This document shows, piece by piece, positions 1 to 11,347 of a stretch of 64,000 bases of DNA (the stretch's first letter is position 1; every line of letters starts with the position of its first letter). The notes beneath the pieces were generated by a model. That model was not told the DNA's origin and made no database searches. It was given only the letters and a program-made list of their open reading frames with translations. The translations under genes were made by a program, and so were the position numbers. The stretch is from Nilaparvata lugens (Eukaryota; Arthropoda; Insecta; Hemiptera; Delphacidae): positions 11,862,874 to 11,926,873 of the forward strand of contig NC_052518.1 of the NCBI RefSeq assembly GCF_014356525.2, given 5' to 3'.

Positions 1-1465
1 AAAATGTTCACATTTGCTCTATTCTTAGGACTAAGAATAATGATAGACCTAATATAGGCTACACTTTGTTATATAATTTTTATATACTGTTACTGTTTAT
101 TTTACCTTTTAAAAATCTTGACAAATCACCTATCAAATGTACCGTAATGTTATGAAACAATAAATAAATTAAAAAATATCGTCTTATGCTGTTATATTTT
201 TTCTATGAATGAACATATATGTCACTTTAAAGTGAGATGAGCTTGTTATTCCAACTCACATCAGATCTGTTTCGATAAATCTACAATGATTCAAATGAGG
301 CGGGAAACATCTATTGATTTCCAAACGGGAAAGTAGCGAAACCCCCAGGGAGAACCTGGAAACTGTGGGATATGCGGGAAAATTTGATAACTCATACGGC
401 TGCCGATAGATAACATCACTTGTATCATTTTTCAAGATATTCCACATTAGTTATATAATTGCTAATTAAGAGGTGGCAGATATGCAAGAAAATGTTATAA
501 ACTGAAAATCAAATGATGTTTTCATGCTAAGTAATTTTTTTAATGTTCTTCCAATAAAATAAAAGTAGGCTAATTGTATTTGAATCATTCTAACACCTGA
601 GTGAATTTTACCACCTGCTAGATGTATCATTGTCGTACATTTGAAATGTGTTGTTATATTTTGGATTCGGCAGTATCCTAAACTTAAATATATAAAACAA
701 TATTTTCCATGTATATGAAGGATGAAAAGTGAATTATTCACTTTATCCAACATCATATTTTATAAAATTTACTAGATTCTACCAAAATAATTAAATTGTA
801 TTTCTTCTGCCTGGACATTCGTGGCTTAGTAGTTGAAACAATCAAAATTATTTTTTTCAATTACACAAATGAATGTTCATTGAGCTAATTGAATCATCAT
901 TTTTATTGTTATCATCATTCTTGTTCGAATTATTATTCTTGTTCAATAAATATTCAATATAATTGAGGTATATATCTCATGAACATACTTTTGACTAATA
1001 AAGGTTTGTCAATGCTTTATGCTCTACCTCCAATACAATTTCTACTTGTCAGCCTGGAGATTTTATTTCTGCCTCACCAGAATCAGTGGAGTGGCTTAAT
1101 CATCTATATATTTCATTCTATTTTCACTCTTGACATCTTTTTGTACTCTATGTAGTGCCGTTATCATTTCAACTCTACAATATTCTATATGGATTCACAT
1201 CTATCATGTCCCCTCAATGCAAAAATATGTTTTGGCATACATAACTTGATACTAGAAATGTAGCTATTGAATTTTATAAAGGTTTTTATATGTTTGATAT
1301 TCATCGGATATTGTTCAAGTTTCATGAAATATACATTAAATAATGATTGAAGTATTCAAATTTCTTAGAAAATCTAATAATAATTTCCACAGCAATACGA
1401 AAATTACACTCAAGATTCCAATTTTTTACTTTCAATTTCCTGAAATGATTTTTTTTCTCCGACAG
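1..1465. other. AT-rich stretch, no supported gene
   Basis: No recognisable coding region or repeat was found here. If the exon at 1466 is real, this is at least partly the preceding intron of the split + strand gene. An open stretch after a CAG near 1052 was considered as an exon but has no convincing donor. Confidence 0.4.
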
Positions 1466-1540
1466 AATCTGTTATAACTTATGGTCTGATGCCCAAGGAC
1501 TCGACAGCTTCCAACACCTATCTTAATAGGAATCCAAAAG
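1466..1540 (+). CDS. Candidate 75-nt internal exon of a Ser/Pro-rich protein gene
   Basis: A T-rich tract ends in CCGACAG at 1459-1465 and is followed by a 75-base open stretch, then a GTTAGC donor at 1541. The predicted peptide reads SVITYGLMPKDSTAS and then NTYLNRNPK, after a codon split with the preceding exon. The exon ends one base into a codon. The next exon (4126) starts with the two remaining bases, making GGC (Gly) and reading on as GELTVSVTN. Phase and composition therefore agree with the downstream exons. The donor is not a strong consensus and the exon is short, so this call rests mainly on phase. Earlier exons must lie upstream of the window. Family not recognised. Confidence 0.55.
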
Positions 1541-3017
1541 GTTAGCCAATTCATCAACATAAAAATTTCAGCTTTTAGAAATTCTATTCCAATCTCATCG
1601 TAAAGTTAATTATGTAGGTAATCACCAAGAGGGTAAGTAACGAAATGAAATCATCCCAATTAAAAACATCTCTAACAAGTGTTCTAAATACATTTAATAC
1701 TGCTCAGGAAAACTTTCATGCTATATAACATTTCGGTTTCACAGATTATATTTTTGCATCCCAAAATACTGTGAGTATTTTGAGAGAATTTGAAAACCCA
1801 TTCATTAATCATCATAAACTTTTTTTTGTAATAGGCTACAAAGTATCAATCTTTATTGGATTATCACTATTTTCAATGTATACAAATTCACTAGAAGTGA
1901 TAACATGCATTTGCTCAGAAGTAAAGCTACAAAAAAACAAAAATTAAATTATAAATCCAACTGTAAATTATAAACTTCATAGCAATCTTCTTTGACTTTA
2001 TTTATCTCTCCAAATGAATATGACTCAATATTTCATTGATTATTGATAATCGAATTGTTGATGGATAGAATAAGACAGAGTATAAAATGGGAATATAATA
2101 CAAAATGGAATATGGGAATACATTTTCAAGGGAATGCATGGTTATCAACTCTAAGCTACAGGTTCAGGCAGATTCTAAAGTTTTTTTATAAAATAGCTAG
2201 AATCACTGTCTCTCTCATTTCATACAATTTGTAACGTAGAAGTGTTTCCATCCCATCATTGAATTTATTCAATCATTAGTGTCACTGTTATTAGTGATAC
2301 ATATCTTAACTTGCTGATCATGACTTTTTTGTTCTTGGTTCATTTGAATCATATAAATATTCCAGTTGATAATACAATAATTTTACTTCTGACAAACAAA
2401 TCTGGAGTATATTCCATTCATATACATCATCAACAGTAGAATGTGTTGATGAGAGTGATTATTAAAGTTATTGTGCTTGATAACTGAGAGTTTTCAGTTT
2501 GATTTCTGGTTGAATATTTTTATATTATATCTTGTATTTTTTATTTGATAATAAAGTTTTAAATTAGTTCTCTTTGAATTTCGGAAAATGAATACAGAAT
2601 ATTGCAACTCCGGCGAGTGAAGCCATTATATTCATAGCTTAGACTTCTGATAATGTTTGCATGATTTTTTTCTACCTCAGTGAGTTCCAATACAATTCCA
2701 AAATGATGTATTAATCACTCCACTCAAACATTAATCGAAAAAACAATAAATTACTGTACTTTCTGAAAACTGATTTTATTAGAGATTAAATCATGAATAA
2801 TTGATATTGTATAATATTGACAAATAGCATGAAGATGACCTTGATGAGATTGGAAAGAATCAGTTAATATTATTAGTTTGCAATCCTATTTCAGTTAGCA
2901 ATATGATTTAAAATAGGCTATGTCTCACATTAATAATATTTGTTTAGATCTTGTTCTAATCTCAGTGTGAAACGTGTTATCTGTTTGAAAATATTTCTCA
3001 ATAAATTCAGTCTATAT

Positions 3018-3185
3018 GATCAATGAATGTCATTAAGCTTACTCTAATATACCTATTCTCTAATATAATATAGTATAATTTACTCTAATTTATTGATCAA
3101 TGAATGGCGTAAAGCTTACTCTAGTATACTTATTATTTCAATATAATAAATTTTAATTTAATCTAATCTATTGATAAATGAAGGG
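3018..3185. repeat. Degenerate ~77-bp tandem repeat, about 2-3 units
   Basis: The words TGATCAATGAATG and AAGCTTACTCTA recur near 3018-3050 and 3095-3125. A third, decayed start (TTGATAAATGAAGGGCAT) lies near 3172. The unit is about 77 bp and very AT-rich. Confidence 0.6.
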
Positions 3186-3438
3186 CATTTATCAGGCCTA
3201 AACTTTAATCTAATAGGCCTATACTCTCACATATTGTAACCTGATATAGTCACAATGATGATTAACCTATAGCTACAATAATATTATAATAGTTAATTTA
3301 TATCTAGATTTTCATATTATTCGTTTAAGCCCGAAATGAAACACATTTTAATATATGGGACCATACCTTCATATAATCGTAGATTGTGCATAGGGCCCTA
3401 ATTAAGTGTTGCCTTCGTTTAAAATTATCGTTTTTTTC

Positions 3439-3536
3439 TCTGTCATGTAACCCATGTCAGAGGTATTATTAAACATAAAAAACGTTTATAATATGGTAAA
3501 AAGCCCTTCACATACTTGGATTATTTTCCTTAAACT
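3439..3536 (+). repeat. Dispersed repeat, copy 1
   Basis: This segment (CTGTCATGTAACCCATGTCA, then AGGTATTATTAAACAT and CACATACTTGGATTA) recurs at 51397-51488 on the same strand and, reversed, at 50672-50932, where a MITE splits it. It serves as the unoccupied-site comparison for that insertion. Class unknown. Confidence 0.65.
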
Positions 3537-3695
3537 TATTCATTTCCAATACTTATTAACATATGTATGATACTTTCATTGAATTTTGAAATGTTTATTT
3601 CCATTACTTCCACTGATAATGAATTAAATTTTACAGCCTATACATAGTACAGATTTCTGATCAAAAGTTGTATTTCTTCTAGCAATATACAACTT

Positions 3696-3895
3696 GAATG
3701 AAAAAGACTAAGAAATTGTCAATAACCACAGATTTATTGATACTTAGAAAGACCGGTTTCGGCTATTGTCAATCTCTGATAAACTCAGATTTCTTATAAA
3801 TCTCTGGTTTATCAGAGATTGACAATGGTGTAATAACCGAAACCGGTCTTTCTAAGTATCTGTGGTTTTTGACAATTTCTCAGTCTTTTTCATTC
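3696..3895. mobile_element. 200-bp palindromic (foldback) element with ACCGGT core
   Basis: Two arms of about 100 bp are near-perfect inverted copies. The left arm opens GAATGAAAAAGACTA and contains AGAAAGACCGGTTTCGG. The right arm contains CCGAAACCGGTCTTTCT and ends AGTCTTTTTCATTC. The loop is only a few bases. One arm matches the downstream part of the LTR-like repeat at 62.38-62.47 kb (TTTATCAGAGATTGACAATG, ACCGGTCTTTCTA, GACAATTTCT). The palindrome may therefore be two head-to-head terminal pieces of that family. It is located in an intron. Confidence 0.75.
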
Positions 3896-4125
3896 AATAT
3901 GAATAACTACCACAATATCAAATTCTCAACTACAAAAAATATACAACTTCCTATTTCTAGATCTAGTGTTGAGCGCATGGTCTAAATTACGTGTTAAATG
4001 AGGGTTTCTTTTGATGAAGATAAAATACCGTTGAAAAATAATAATTATTTTCGGTAAACGTCCGGTGCTCTAAAATCATGAGTTTTTATTATGTCTGATG
4101 TATGATTGAATTTTTGCTTTGACAG

Positions 4126-4331
4126 GCGAGCTGACAGTCTCAGTGACTAATCCGTCACCTCCGCCCGTATCGGACACAAGTCCCGAGCGAGTTTCCCCAC
4201 CGTCACAGCCCACGCAAGCCGAGGTCCTCAGTCATGGACCCGGACGTTCCGGGACTGTCGTATCCAGTCCGTTTGCTGTATCCAGAGAGTATCCCGTACC
4301 GTTCACTCATATACACACTCAGCCTGGACAA
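4126..4331 (+). CDS. Internal exon, Ser/Pro-rich region
   Basis: The acceptor TTTGCTTTGACAG ends at 4125 and a strong donor GTAAGT begins at 4332. The 206 bases carry two bases of a split codon plus 68 codons, ending in phase 0 on CAA. The peptide runs from ELTVSVTNPSPPPVSDTS through PERVSPPSQPTQ to FTHIHTQPGQ. It is rich in Pro, Ser and Thr, with no membrane segment or catalytic motif. The exon is clearly more GC-rich than its flanks, as expected for coding DNA here. It joins in phase with 6325-6610. Such composition is common in disordered parts of nuclear regulators, but that is inference only; I cannot name the protein. Confidence 0.75.
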
Positions 4332-5399
4332 GTAAGTAGATTCGATTTTAAAAACTAATTCAAAATACTTTCTTGCTAACCAATAACTAGAACGTATAGC
4401 TAAACGAGCGGCAAGCTATTGGGATATCAAACGGAGGGAGCTGGGAGAAATTGATGAGTGATTAGAATAGCCTGGAGGTACCGATCTCAGCTGAATTAGG
4501 AGTTCAACACATTAAGTAAATGTGTTTAGGAATCCTAATAAAGATTCAATCATAGATTTCTCAATAAACATTAATTTTTTGAATTAATTAAAGAATTATT
4601 ACACTAGAACTTGATTAGCTGCTTTACGTACACTATATTGTGTCGTAGTGAAGGTAATATTGTGGTAATATCATTATCGAATAATGAACTAGAAAAATTG
4701 TGGTACTTGTACACCACAAAAATATAATAGAACATTGAACAGAAGAATAGTAAGAGGTGAATATTGAATAAAAAAAAAGTTGTATCAGATTGAACAAGTA
4801 ATGTAGCTATTTCACTCTAGAGTACAAGCCTACAAAGAGGAAGAATCAAATCAATACACTGTGCTTACTGATAAATGGAATACATTGTATAATAATTATT
4901 TGGAGAAACCCAACAATGAATAAATAGGAATTGGAGAAAAACAATCATTCAAGTATATACAAGCCCACCTCGTACCATCCATAGTACATAGAATGTTACC
5001 ACATCTACATCCGAATTTTAAAAATTGAAATCTATTTTGCTCTGCATTGAAGTTTTTAAAATAGACTTGTTACGCGATATTGAAATGTGTCATATTGATT
5101 CATGATCTGAAAACGTTATAAAATCTAGGAAATGAACTGAGAAATCATATTGGATCAGTTTAAAGTAGGCTATACCTACACTTCCATAGTTTTTCCGCAC
5201 CATATGAAAAATCTGCATAGACTGAGACTGATAATAATAGCTTCTGAAGCACACTGAAGAAATGTATAGGCCTAAGCAATAAAGACAAATCCATTTTTCC
5301 CATTTTGAGCAATTTTTCACACCAGAACTGTACATTTGCGGATAATGGTTCATCAGACGTTTCTATCCACACTTTTCACGTAGAATCATGTCTGTAAAG

Positions 5400-5640
5400 G
5401 TGTGATCTGTGGTCTGGTGAATAGAGTGCTTGCGTAGCATCCCGGGTTCAAACCCACTCAGAGCCAAACGTTTTTGAACAGGTCACTCCCGTGTTATCGG
5501 ATGGGCACGTTAAACTGTCGGTCCCGGCTGAAGTATGATAGTCGTAAGGCCCATTGACGGCTCAAATGATTTATTCAGGCGAGGTGGAACTACCCACCAA
5601 TAAAATCCATACGAATATTAAATAATAATATGTCTGTAAT
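5400..5640 (+). mobile_element. tRNA-derived SINE
   Basis: The head looks tRNA-derived: an A-box-like GGTCTGGTGAATAGAGTGC near 5411 and a B-box-like GGGTTCAAACCC near 5444. A non-tRNA body follows, containing GGGCACGTTAAACTGTCGG and TCCCGGCTGAAGTATGATAG. The 3' end runs into AAT-type simple repeats near 5610-5675. Head, body and simple tail together are the usual architecture of a tRNA-derived SINE. The assembly gap begins just downstream. The family was not identified by name. Confidence 0.7.
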
Positions 5641-5675
5641 AATAAATAAATATGTATTAATAATAAATTATGTCT

Positions 5676-5775
5676 NNNNNNNNNNNNNNNNNNNNNNNNN
5701 NNNNNNNNNNNNNNNNNNNNNNNNNNNNNNNNNNNNNNNNNNNNNNNNNNNNNNNNNNNNNNNNNNNNNNNNNNN
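5676..5775. other. Assembly gap (100 N)
   Basis: Exactly 100 N, the usual placeholder for a gap of unknown size. It lies inside the intron between exons 4126-4331 and 6325-6610. Confidence 0.99.
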
Positions 5776-6324
5776 ATATTATCAAAATTGAAAGCAAAGG
5801 ATATTCATCATGGAAATTTCAATTGAAAGAAAGATGGCGCCAGTAATTTTTAGATTTCAGATCACGCTTTTTCAGCCATGGAAAATCGACTTGCAGCCAA
5901 GATTGAATTAATGTTTGAACAAAAAAAAAATATATAAATAATCTCGAGCACTTTTCTCTAGGCTAGACCTATGTCAAGGAATCGTTTGTCTCACATTTAC
6001 GAGGCTTTATTCATAAATTTAATTAATTAATTAATCGTTTTCCGTAACTTTAAACCCTCCTGCAACACTGTTTGAACTGATGTATCTATGGTTGTATTTC
6101 ATGAATTTTGTTGGTTCAGCTTTTTAGAAATAAGTATCTTTATATTATGTGATACGATTGTGTTTCATGTATTGTATGTTGTTTCAGGTTCTCATAGATA
6201 ACTTTCTCAAATTTTTATGATTGTGTTCCATGTTTTACGTTGTTATGTATTGGAATGTATTACAATTTTATTTGTATGTATTTATGTATGTTCTATTCCT
6301 ATTTTATTCATAACGTTGTTGCAG

Positions 6325-6610
6325 CTTTTCAGCTACCCGAGTATAAGTCCAGTGAGTGCGATGTCGGGAGTGATCAGTCCAACCAACCTGAGTCTATTTT
6401 CGTCGCCGGTCTCAGTGAGTTCTCCTCGGATGTCGTCTCGGCCCGGACCCCCTCCCAGCATCCCGATCTCCCGTTGGACCCCCCCTGGACCCTCAGGACC
6501 CCCCACTGGACCCACTTCGGGCGCTTTCATTAGTCTTGACGAAGATTATATGATGACTCCACTGATCTCTGGGACTAACCCCGATTCGAATAACGGATTG
6601 ATAGATGATG
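6325..6610 (+). CDS. Internal exon, Ser/Pro-rich region with SPTNLSLFSSPV motif
   Basis: The acceptor GTTGTTGCAG ends at 6324 and the donor GTAAGA starts at 6611. The 286 bases start in phase 0 and end one base into a codon. The peptide begins LFSYPSISPVSAMSG, continues with SPTNLSLFSSPV, then a Pro/Gly/Ser/Thr stretch (ISRWTPPGPSGPP). It ends with an acidic patch (ISLDEDYMMTPL and GLIDD). Mixing a conserved-looking core with low complexity is typical of a disordered regulatory tail, possibly an activation region; this is inferred from composition. It is the strongest exon in the window. I do not recognise the family. Confidence 0.85.
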
Positions 6611-7280
6611 GTAAGATCATACAGAGTTTATCTCATAGCTTTAGAAAACTTGTATTCGAACGTTGAAACAAATTTCAATTATAATGGTTTGAAAAATATA
6701 GGTGATTGGATTAATCGTATGGCTTGAAACACGAACTGGAGGCTCAATGTTACTGTACAAGGGTAATTTTTTTCAACCTGCGATTGGCCATAAATGAAAG
6801 ACGAAGAATGTATATAAAATAATAATATTCCCACTTAAAGTTACTTACATTCATGATAATTCTTTAGCATAATTTGTGTAGGCATTTGTAGTACCAGTGG
6901 ACCAGCCTACCAAAACTCTCTACATTAATTCTGCCGCCAAATGAGTTAAAGTGGAGTATGTCGTTTTTTGGAACCTCGTATGACGTTTTTTATTGGAACT
7001 CCTCGTTAGTTTGAAACCTCTGCCTTCAAAGTCATGCCCTAAGTTTTGGGAAGGGTTACTAGTGGCAAAGTTAAGTTTGTGAGTGATTGAGATTATTCCA
7101 TTTGATTTGCCGAAGAAGCCGATCAATAATAATAAATAATCAATAATAATCAATACATCAATAATAATAATTATTGTTTATCTGGCCGCACAAATCACAT
7201 AGCGTTAGGTGAGGATAATTAGCTGTGAAAATCACCCCCTACCTTTTGTCTGATCGGAAGTTGAACTTTATTATACAATA

Positions 7281-8118
7281 TAGTGAGGTCCATGTTATAA
7301 TGGTAGTGTACGATTGACAATACTGTTGCTGTCCTTTTTTATCATACAACAAAACAGATAGCGCTATCTCTCTCTAGCATTGCAATGTTGTCAGTTTGCC
7401 AGAATATTTTATTTTTACTTTTGACAGTGACTGTACAAAAGTAAACAATTCATTATCAGTCTCCATTTTTTTTTGTTCATTCTATCGAAATAACTTGAAT
7501 ACACAAGTCGTATAATTGATTTAAAATGTATTTTTGAAACAATGAAATAATTTTTAGACATTACCGTATAAACACAAATTAAAATACCTGAAATGACATT
7601 TTAAAAGTTGATAACTAACCATCCTAGACTTCTTCCATGCTTCAGTTAGCCTACACGTATAGGTTAGACCTACTCGTACCGGTATAAATAATATTGAAAG
7701 GTTATTTCAGAATTATTTTCATTTAAATTACTCATTTCAAATAGGATTTCTATTTTTCTATTATTTTTGAAAGAAATTGGAATAGAATACCCACCAAATA
7801 GCTTAATTTCTGTTGTTTTGAAATTCATATTGTTGTATCACAGCTTTTTAAATTAGCTGCCATTCCAGGTTTGAATAAAAATAAAAATCTGATCTCAGTT
7901 ATGAAAGCGAATTTCCGAATCATAGTATGGAAAAAAATTCTTGATAAATTAGACATTAAAATGATTATTTTATCAAAGAAATGATAATTATTATTATTAG
8001 ATCAAATTTGATGGGATGAATTGAGTAACAGCTGTGTACACTCAGTGGCAAAATGGAGAGATTTGGCAACATTTTTCTCCTATCTTTCTTCACTGACATT
8101 ATAACGTGGACCTCACTA
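7281..8118. mobile_element. TA-flanked TIR element, copy 1
   Basis: The left end TAGTGAGGTCCATGTTATAA is matched in inverted orientation by the right end TTATAACGTGGACCTCACTA. TA dinucleotides flank both ends (7279-7280 and 8119-8120). The interior contains AACAGATAGCGCTATCTCTC, which recurs inverted near the right end of the element at 39711-40865. No transposase was seen, so this is non-autonomous. TA duplication suggests mobilisation by a Tc1/mariner-like or similar TA-targeting transposase (inference). It sits in the last large intron of the host gene. Confidence 0.75.
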
Positions 8119-9519
8119 TAGTATTGAGTGTCTAGATTGTAACTTAGGATACTTGAAATTAAATTTTGAATCTGAGAAATGAGAACTAAAACTAATATAT
8201 ATAGCTTCAAACTAAGTATACAATAGATGGGCCACATTCTCAATAAAAGCTCAAACGGACTTCAATCAGCTGATAATATAAACTTGAATTAAAGAAAGGT
8301 TATTTTAAACTTTCTGTTGTTGTATACATTTCAACTTATATTCAACTTCATCCAATCCTGGACAATGTTGAACTGCTTTTGAGTATAAGGGTCTGAATCA
8401 AATTGAACTAAATTAATCAAGAAGATTATTTTCGTTTAGAAATAACCTTATCAATAAGTTAATTGAAATAAATCACTGAAAATGTCACTCACGTTTGTGA
8501 CAAAATTTAAAAATTGAACAATCATGGAGAACATGAACATCTCATCTTCATCAAAAAAACAATTTTTCCATTTTGATTCGTTCACATAACTGAGCTATGA
8601 CAAAGATTTCCATCATAAGGATTTAAAGCAAATTAATTGTTTTAATTGCAGATGACGGCCGCATTAGCTTATTGCTTGTGTGTGGTAGATAAAATGAGTG
8701 CATGGGGTAATCGATGAGATGAACAATTAATTTTTTGATAAATAGATACGGTGAAAATGAAGATACTATTCGTTGGAATTATTATTATTTTGATTGAAGG
8801 CGTAAGTAGGCAACCCGCTTAACACTTGTAGAACAAAGAGAAAATACGGGAAGGTTGTGAGTGCGAGACAGAAAGAATAGTGAAAGCAATGATTAAGTAT
8901 GGGTGCCGCTTTCAATGTCACTTCAACTTCAAGGTCATGTTGAAAGTAACGGATTTCAAAGTGGTTGCAAATATGATCTTCACAAGGGACTCCATTCATT
9001 ATTATTTTGAATTATTTCTCAGGCTTCAAATTCAATTACCATTCTCAAAATTACAAACGTAACATAAAATGCTTGTAGAATTTGATCTAATTAATGACTG
9101 CAGCTAATTAACAGAAATGGAGTAGGTACTGACCCTGATCCCTTTTTTTAGGCATAAATCAATAAATTCATACGGCTGTCAAGAAATGTAGAAGGAATAC
9201 GTTAGAAGAATATCAAGTGCCAGTACTTCTCTTCTCTAATATTCTAAAATTATAACTTGATGACTGTTTTCGATTGATTCTTGTTATTGTATATAAAGGC
9301 TACTACTAATTATCATAATTTACTATGAAGTACATCATTCATGAAGTTTATCATTCCTATATACCTATTGTTAATTACTGTAATTACTATTACTACCCAA
9401 ATTACTGTACCTCCTTTCATACCTGTTCTTATTTATTAGTGTTATTGATTCACCTTCCAAGGGATACTTGATAGTTATTCAATTTGATAAAGCAATACTT
9501 CACCAATAATTTTTCTATA

Positions 9520-11152
9520 CAGGATGGGTGAAAAGTCCGAGAACGGCTTCATATCTCATACACAATAGTTATTTGTATATCTAGAGTGAAAAGTACGACT
9601 TTTTCTCCCTGAGGGAAAAAGTTTGAAGCCCGAGGCGAAGCCGAGGGCAACAATTTTCCTGAGGGAGAAAAAGTATTTTTCGCTCGTGATGTACACAACA
9701 TTTTTCCTCCATCTACATTTTTTTATAGAAACTGCAAATTAAATCATTCTAATAACTTACGTATTGGTGACAATGTTTCCTAACAACATAACCTAAAAAC
9801 TAAAACCTAAAAACCGGTCTTCTGATAGGCACTGCTGATTGCGCTATCTATCGGCCAAAGTTGTAACAATCATATCAGCTGAGCTACCATAATGGCTGAC
9901 TCCAGATCACGCGGTTCAGATTTGAATTGCAGAATGCAGATCAAAAATATTTGTTGGCTGGTATTTTGAATAGAATAAAATATTTTAAAAATTGTATAAA
10001 TTTTATCGTCTACCAATATTAAGAATATAATATCATACAAACATATATTTCATGAGTTGATCAAATTACTGGTTGTGGTATTGAATTCAGTTGACTCAAT
10101 GACAGACACCTCTATTACGCTTTCTCATCTGAGCTTAGACCTTCTAACCTATTACCATGTAAGTTTTTTAAATAGAGATGCTTCCCATGTTATTTAAATG
10201 GAGTCACTTTTACTCCCTAGGGAGTTTTTCTGTTTTTTACTACCTAGAGCGAAAAAGTGACACTTTAGTATTATGTTTCAGGGAGTAAAGTAAGTACTTT
10301 AGACAGTAGGTGGAGGAAAAGGTTATTTGACGGTGGGTGTGATTGGGGATCCTACTCAAATTGGAAATACTACTTTACTATGACTTCAAAAATCTGTTCC
10401 GCCATATTGAATGCAACTTTATATTTTTAAATAGGAAGATGGTCATATGATACATGATTTTGATATGAAATTATAAGAAAAAATGAATGGTGAAAAACGC
10501 ATATCGATATCTCAAACCGTTTAGATGATATTCACATTATTAATCAATACTATTCAAAGCACAAAGGAGAGAAAAAAGTCCGAGAACAGCTTCATATCTC
10601 ATACAAAAAGGTAATATGATGGTGGGTGTGATCGAGGATCCTACTCAAATTGAAAAAACTACCTTTACTATGACTTAAAAAATATGGTCCACCATCTTGG
10701 ATCCGCCATATTGAATGCGACATTATTTTTTTAAATAGGAAGGTGGTCATGATTTTGATACGAAATTTCAAGAAAAAATGAATGGCGAAAACTGCATATC
10801 GATATCTCAAACCGTTCAGAAGATATTCACATTATTAATCAATATCATGCTTATCAGAAATGAAATACATGAGTGGTATTGATTAATAATGTGGATATCT
10901 TCCGAACGGTTTGAGATATCGATATGCGGTTTTCACCATTGATTTTTTCTTGAAATTTCGTATCGAAATCATGTATCGCATGACCACCTTCCTATTTGAA
11001 AAAATGAAGTTGCATTCAATATGGCGGACCAGATTTTTGAAGTCATAGTAAAGTAGTATTTTCAATTTGAGTAGGATCCCCAATCACACCCACCGTCAAA
11101 TTACCTTTGTGTATGAGATATGAAGCCGTTCTCGGACTTTTCACCTACTCTG
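9520..11152. mobile_element. Composite foldback element with TA target duplication
   Basis: Outer ends are CAGGATGGGTGAAAAGTCCG (9520) and CGGACTTTTCACCTACTCTG (to 11152), flanked by TA on both sides. Inside are three related ~280-bp arms. Arm 1 is split by the insertion at 9567-10319 and resumes to about 10553. Arm 2 runs in the same orientation from about 10565 to 10845. Arm 3 is inverted, from about 10870 to 11152. Shared words include GGTGGGTGTGATTGGGGATC and CATATCGATATCTCAAACCG. Arms 2 and 3 form a long hairpin with a short loop near 10850. The right end is only 49 bp upstream of the 11202 exon. Confidence 0.8.
9567..10319 (+). mobile_element. ~755-bp insertion, copy 1 of a near-identical pair
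   Basis: This block (TAGTTATTTGTATATCTAGA to CAGTAGGTGGAGGAAAA) recurs almost unchanged at 61437-62196 in the same orientation, with only about ten visible differences. It interrupts arm 1 of the foldback element; arm 3 shows what the uninterrupted sequence looks like. Features include the palindrome CTTTTTCTCCCTGAGGGAAA, the motif CCCGAGGCGAAGCCGAGGG and, near the end, ACTCCCTAGGGAGT. There are no clear terminal inverted repeats, no recognised coding capacity and no clear target duplication. Class unknown. Confidence 0.75.
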
Positions 11153-11201
11153 TACAATTGAGTTTGAAAATTATTTTGACTCTGAATTATTTGTGTTTTA
11201 G

Positions 11202-11347
11202 AACGCTACTTCAACACAGTTGTGGAGACGAGCGAACCAATGGACACCGGTCCAGGGGGAGCCAATGGCAACAGTGGTCCTCAGAGTCCCCCTCCTCGCA
11301 CCCCATCCGGATGCACCCCCTCTCCCCCAAAGTCACAGTCATCGTAA
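11202..11347 (+). CDS. C-terminal exon, Ser/Pro-rich tail
   Basis: The acceptor TTGTGTTTTAG ends at 11201. The exon completes a GAA codon with the last base of 6325-6610 and reads ERYFNTVVETSEPMDTG, then a Gly/Asn/Pro/Ser tail ending TPSPPKSQSS before TAA at 11345-11347. With the three upstream exons this gives about 236 residues of C-terminal protein. The TAA overlaps a good donor (GTAAGC from 11344). An alternative is splicing at 11343 to an acceptor at 14644, which would replace the stop with Glu-Ile-stop. Either way the coding part changes by two residues. The acceptor lies just downstream of a large foldback element. Confidence 0.75.

Larger units (their letters stand above)
1541..4125 (+). 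other. Intron between exons 1466-1540 and 4126-4331
   Basis: GT at 1541 and a pyrimidine-rich AG ending at 4125 bound this AT-rich stretch. It holds a small tandem repeat near 3.0-3.2 kb, a dispersed repeat at 3.44 kb and a 200-bp palindrome at 3.7 kb. No other coding content was recognised. Confidence 0.5.

Noticed and set aside
1052..1130. Possible exon (PGDFISASPESVEWLNHLY) after a CAG
   Set aside because: No acceptable donor before the in-frame stop and no phase link to the 1466 exon could be shown.
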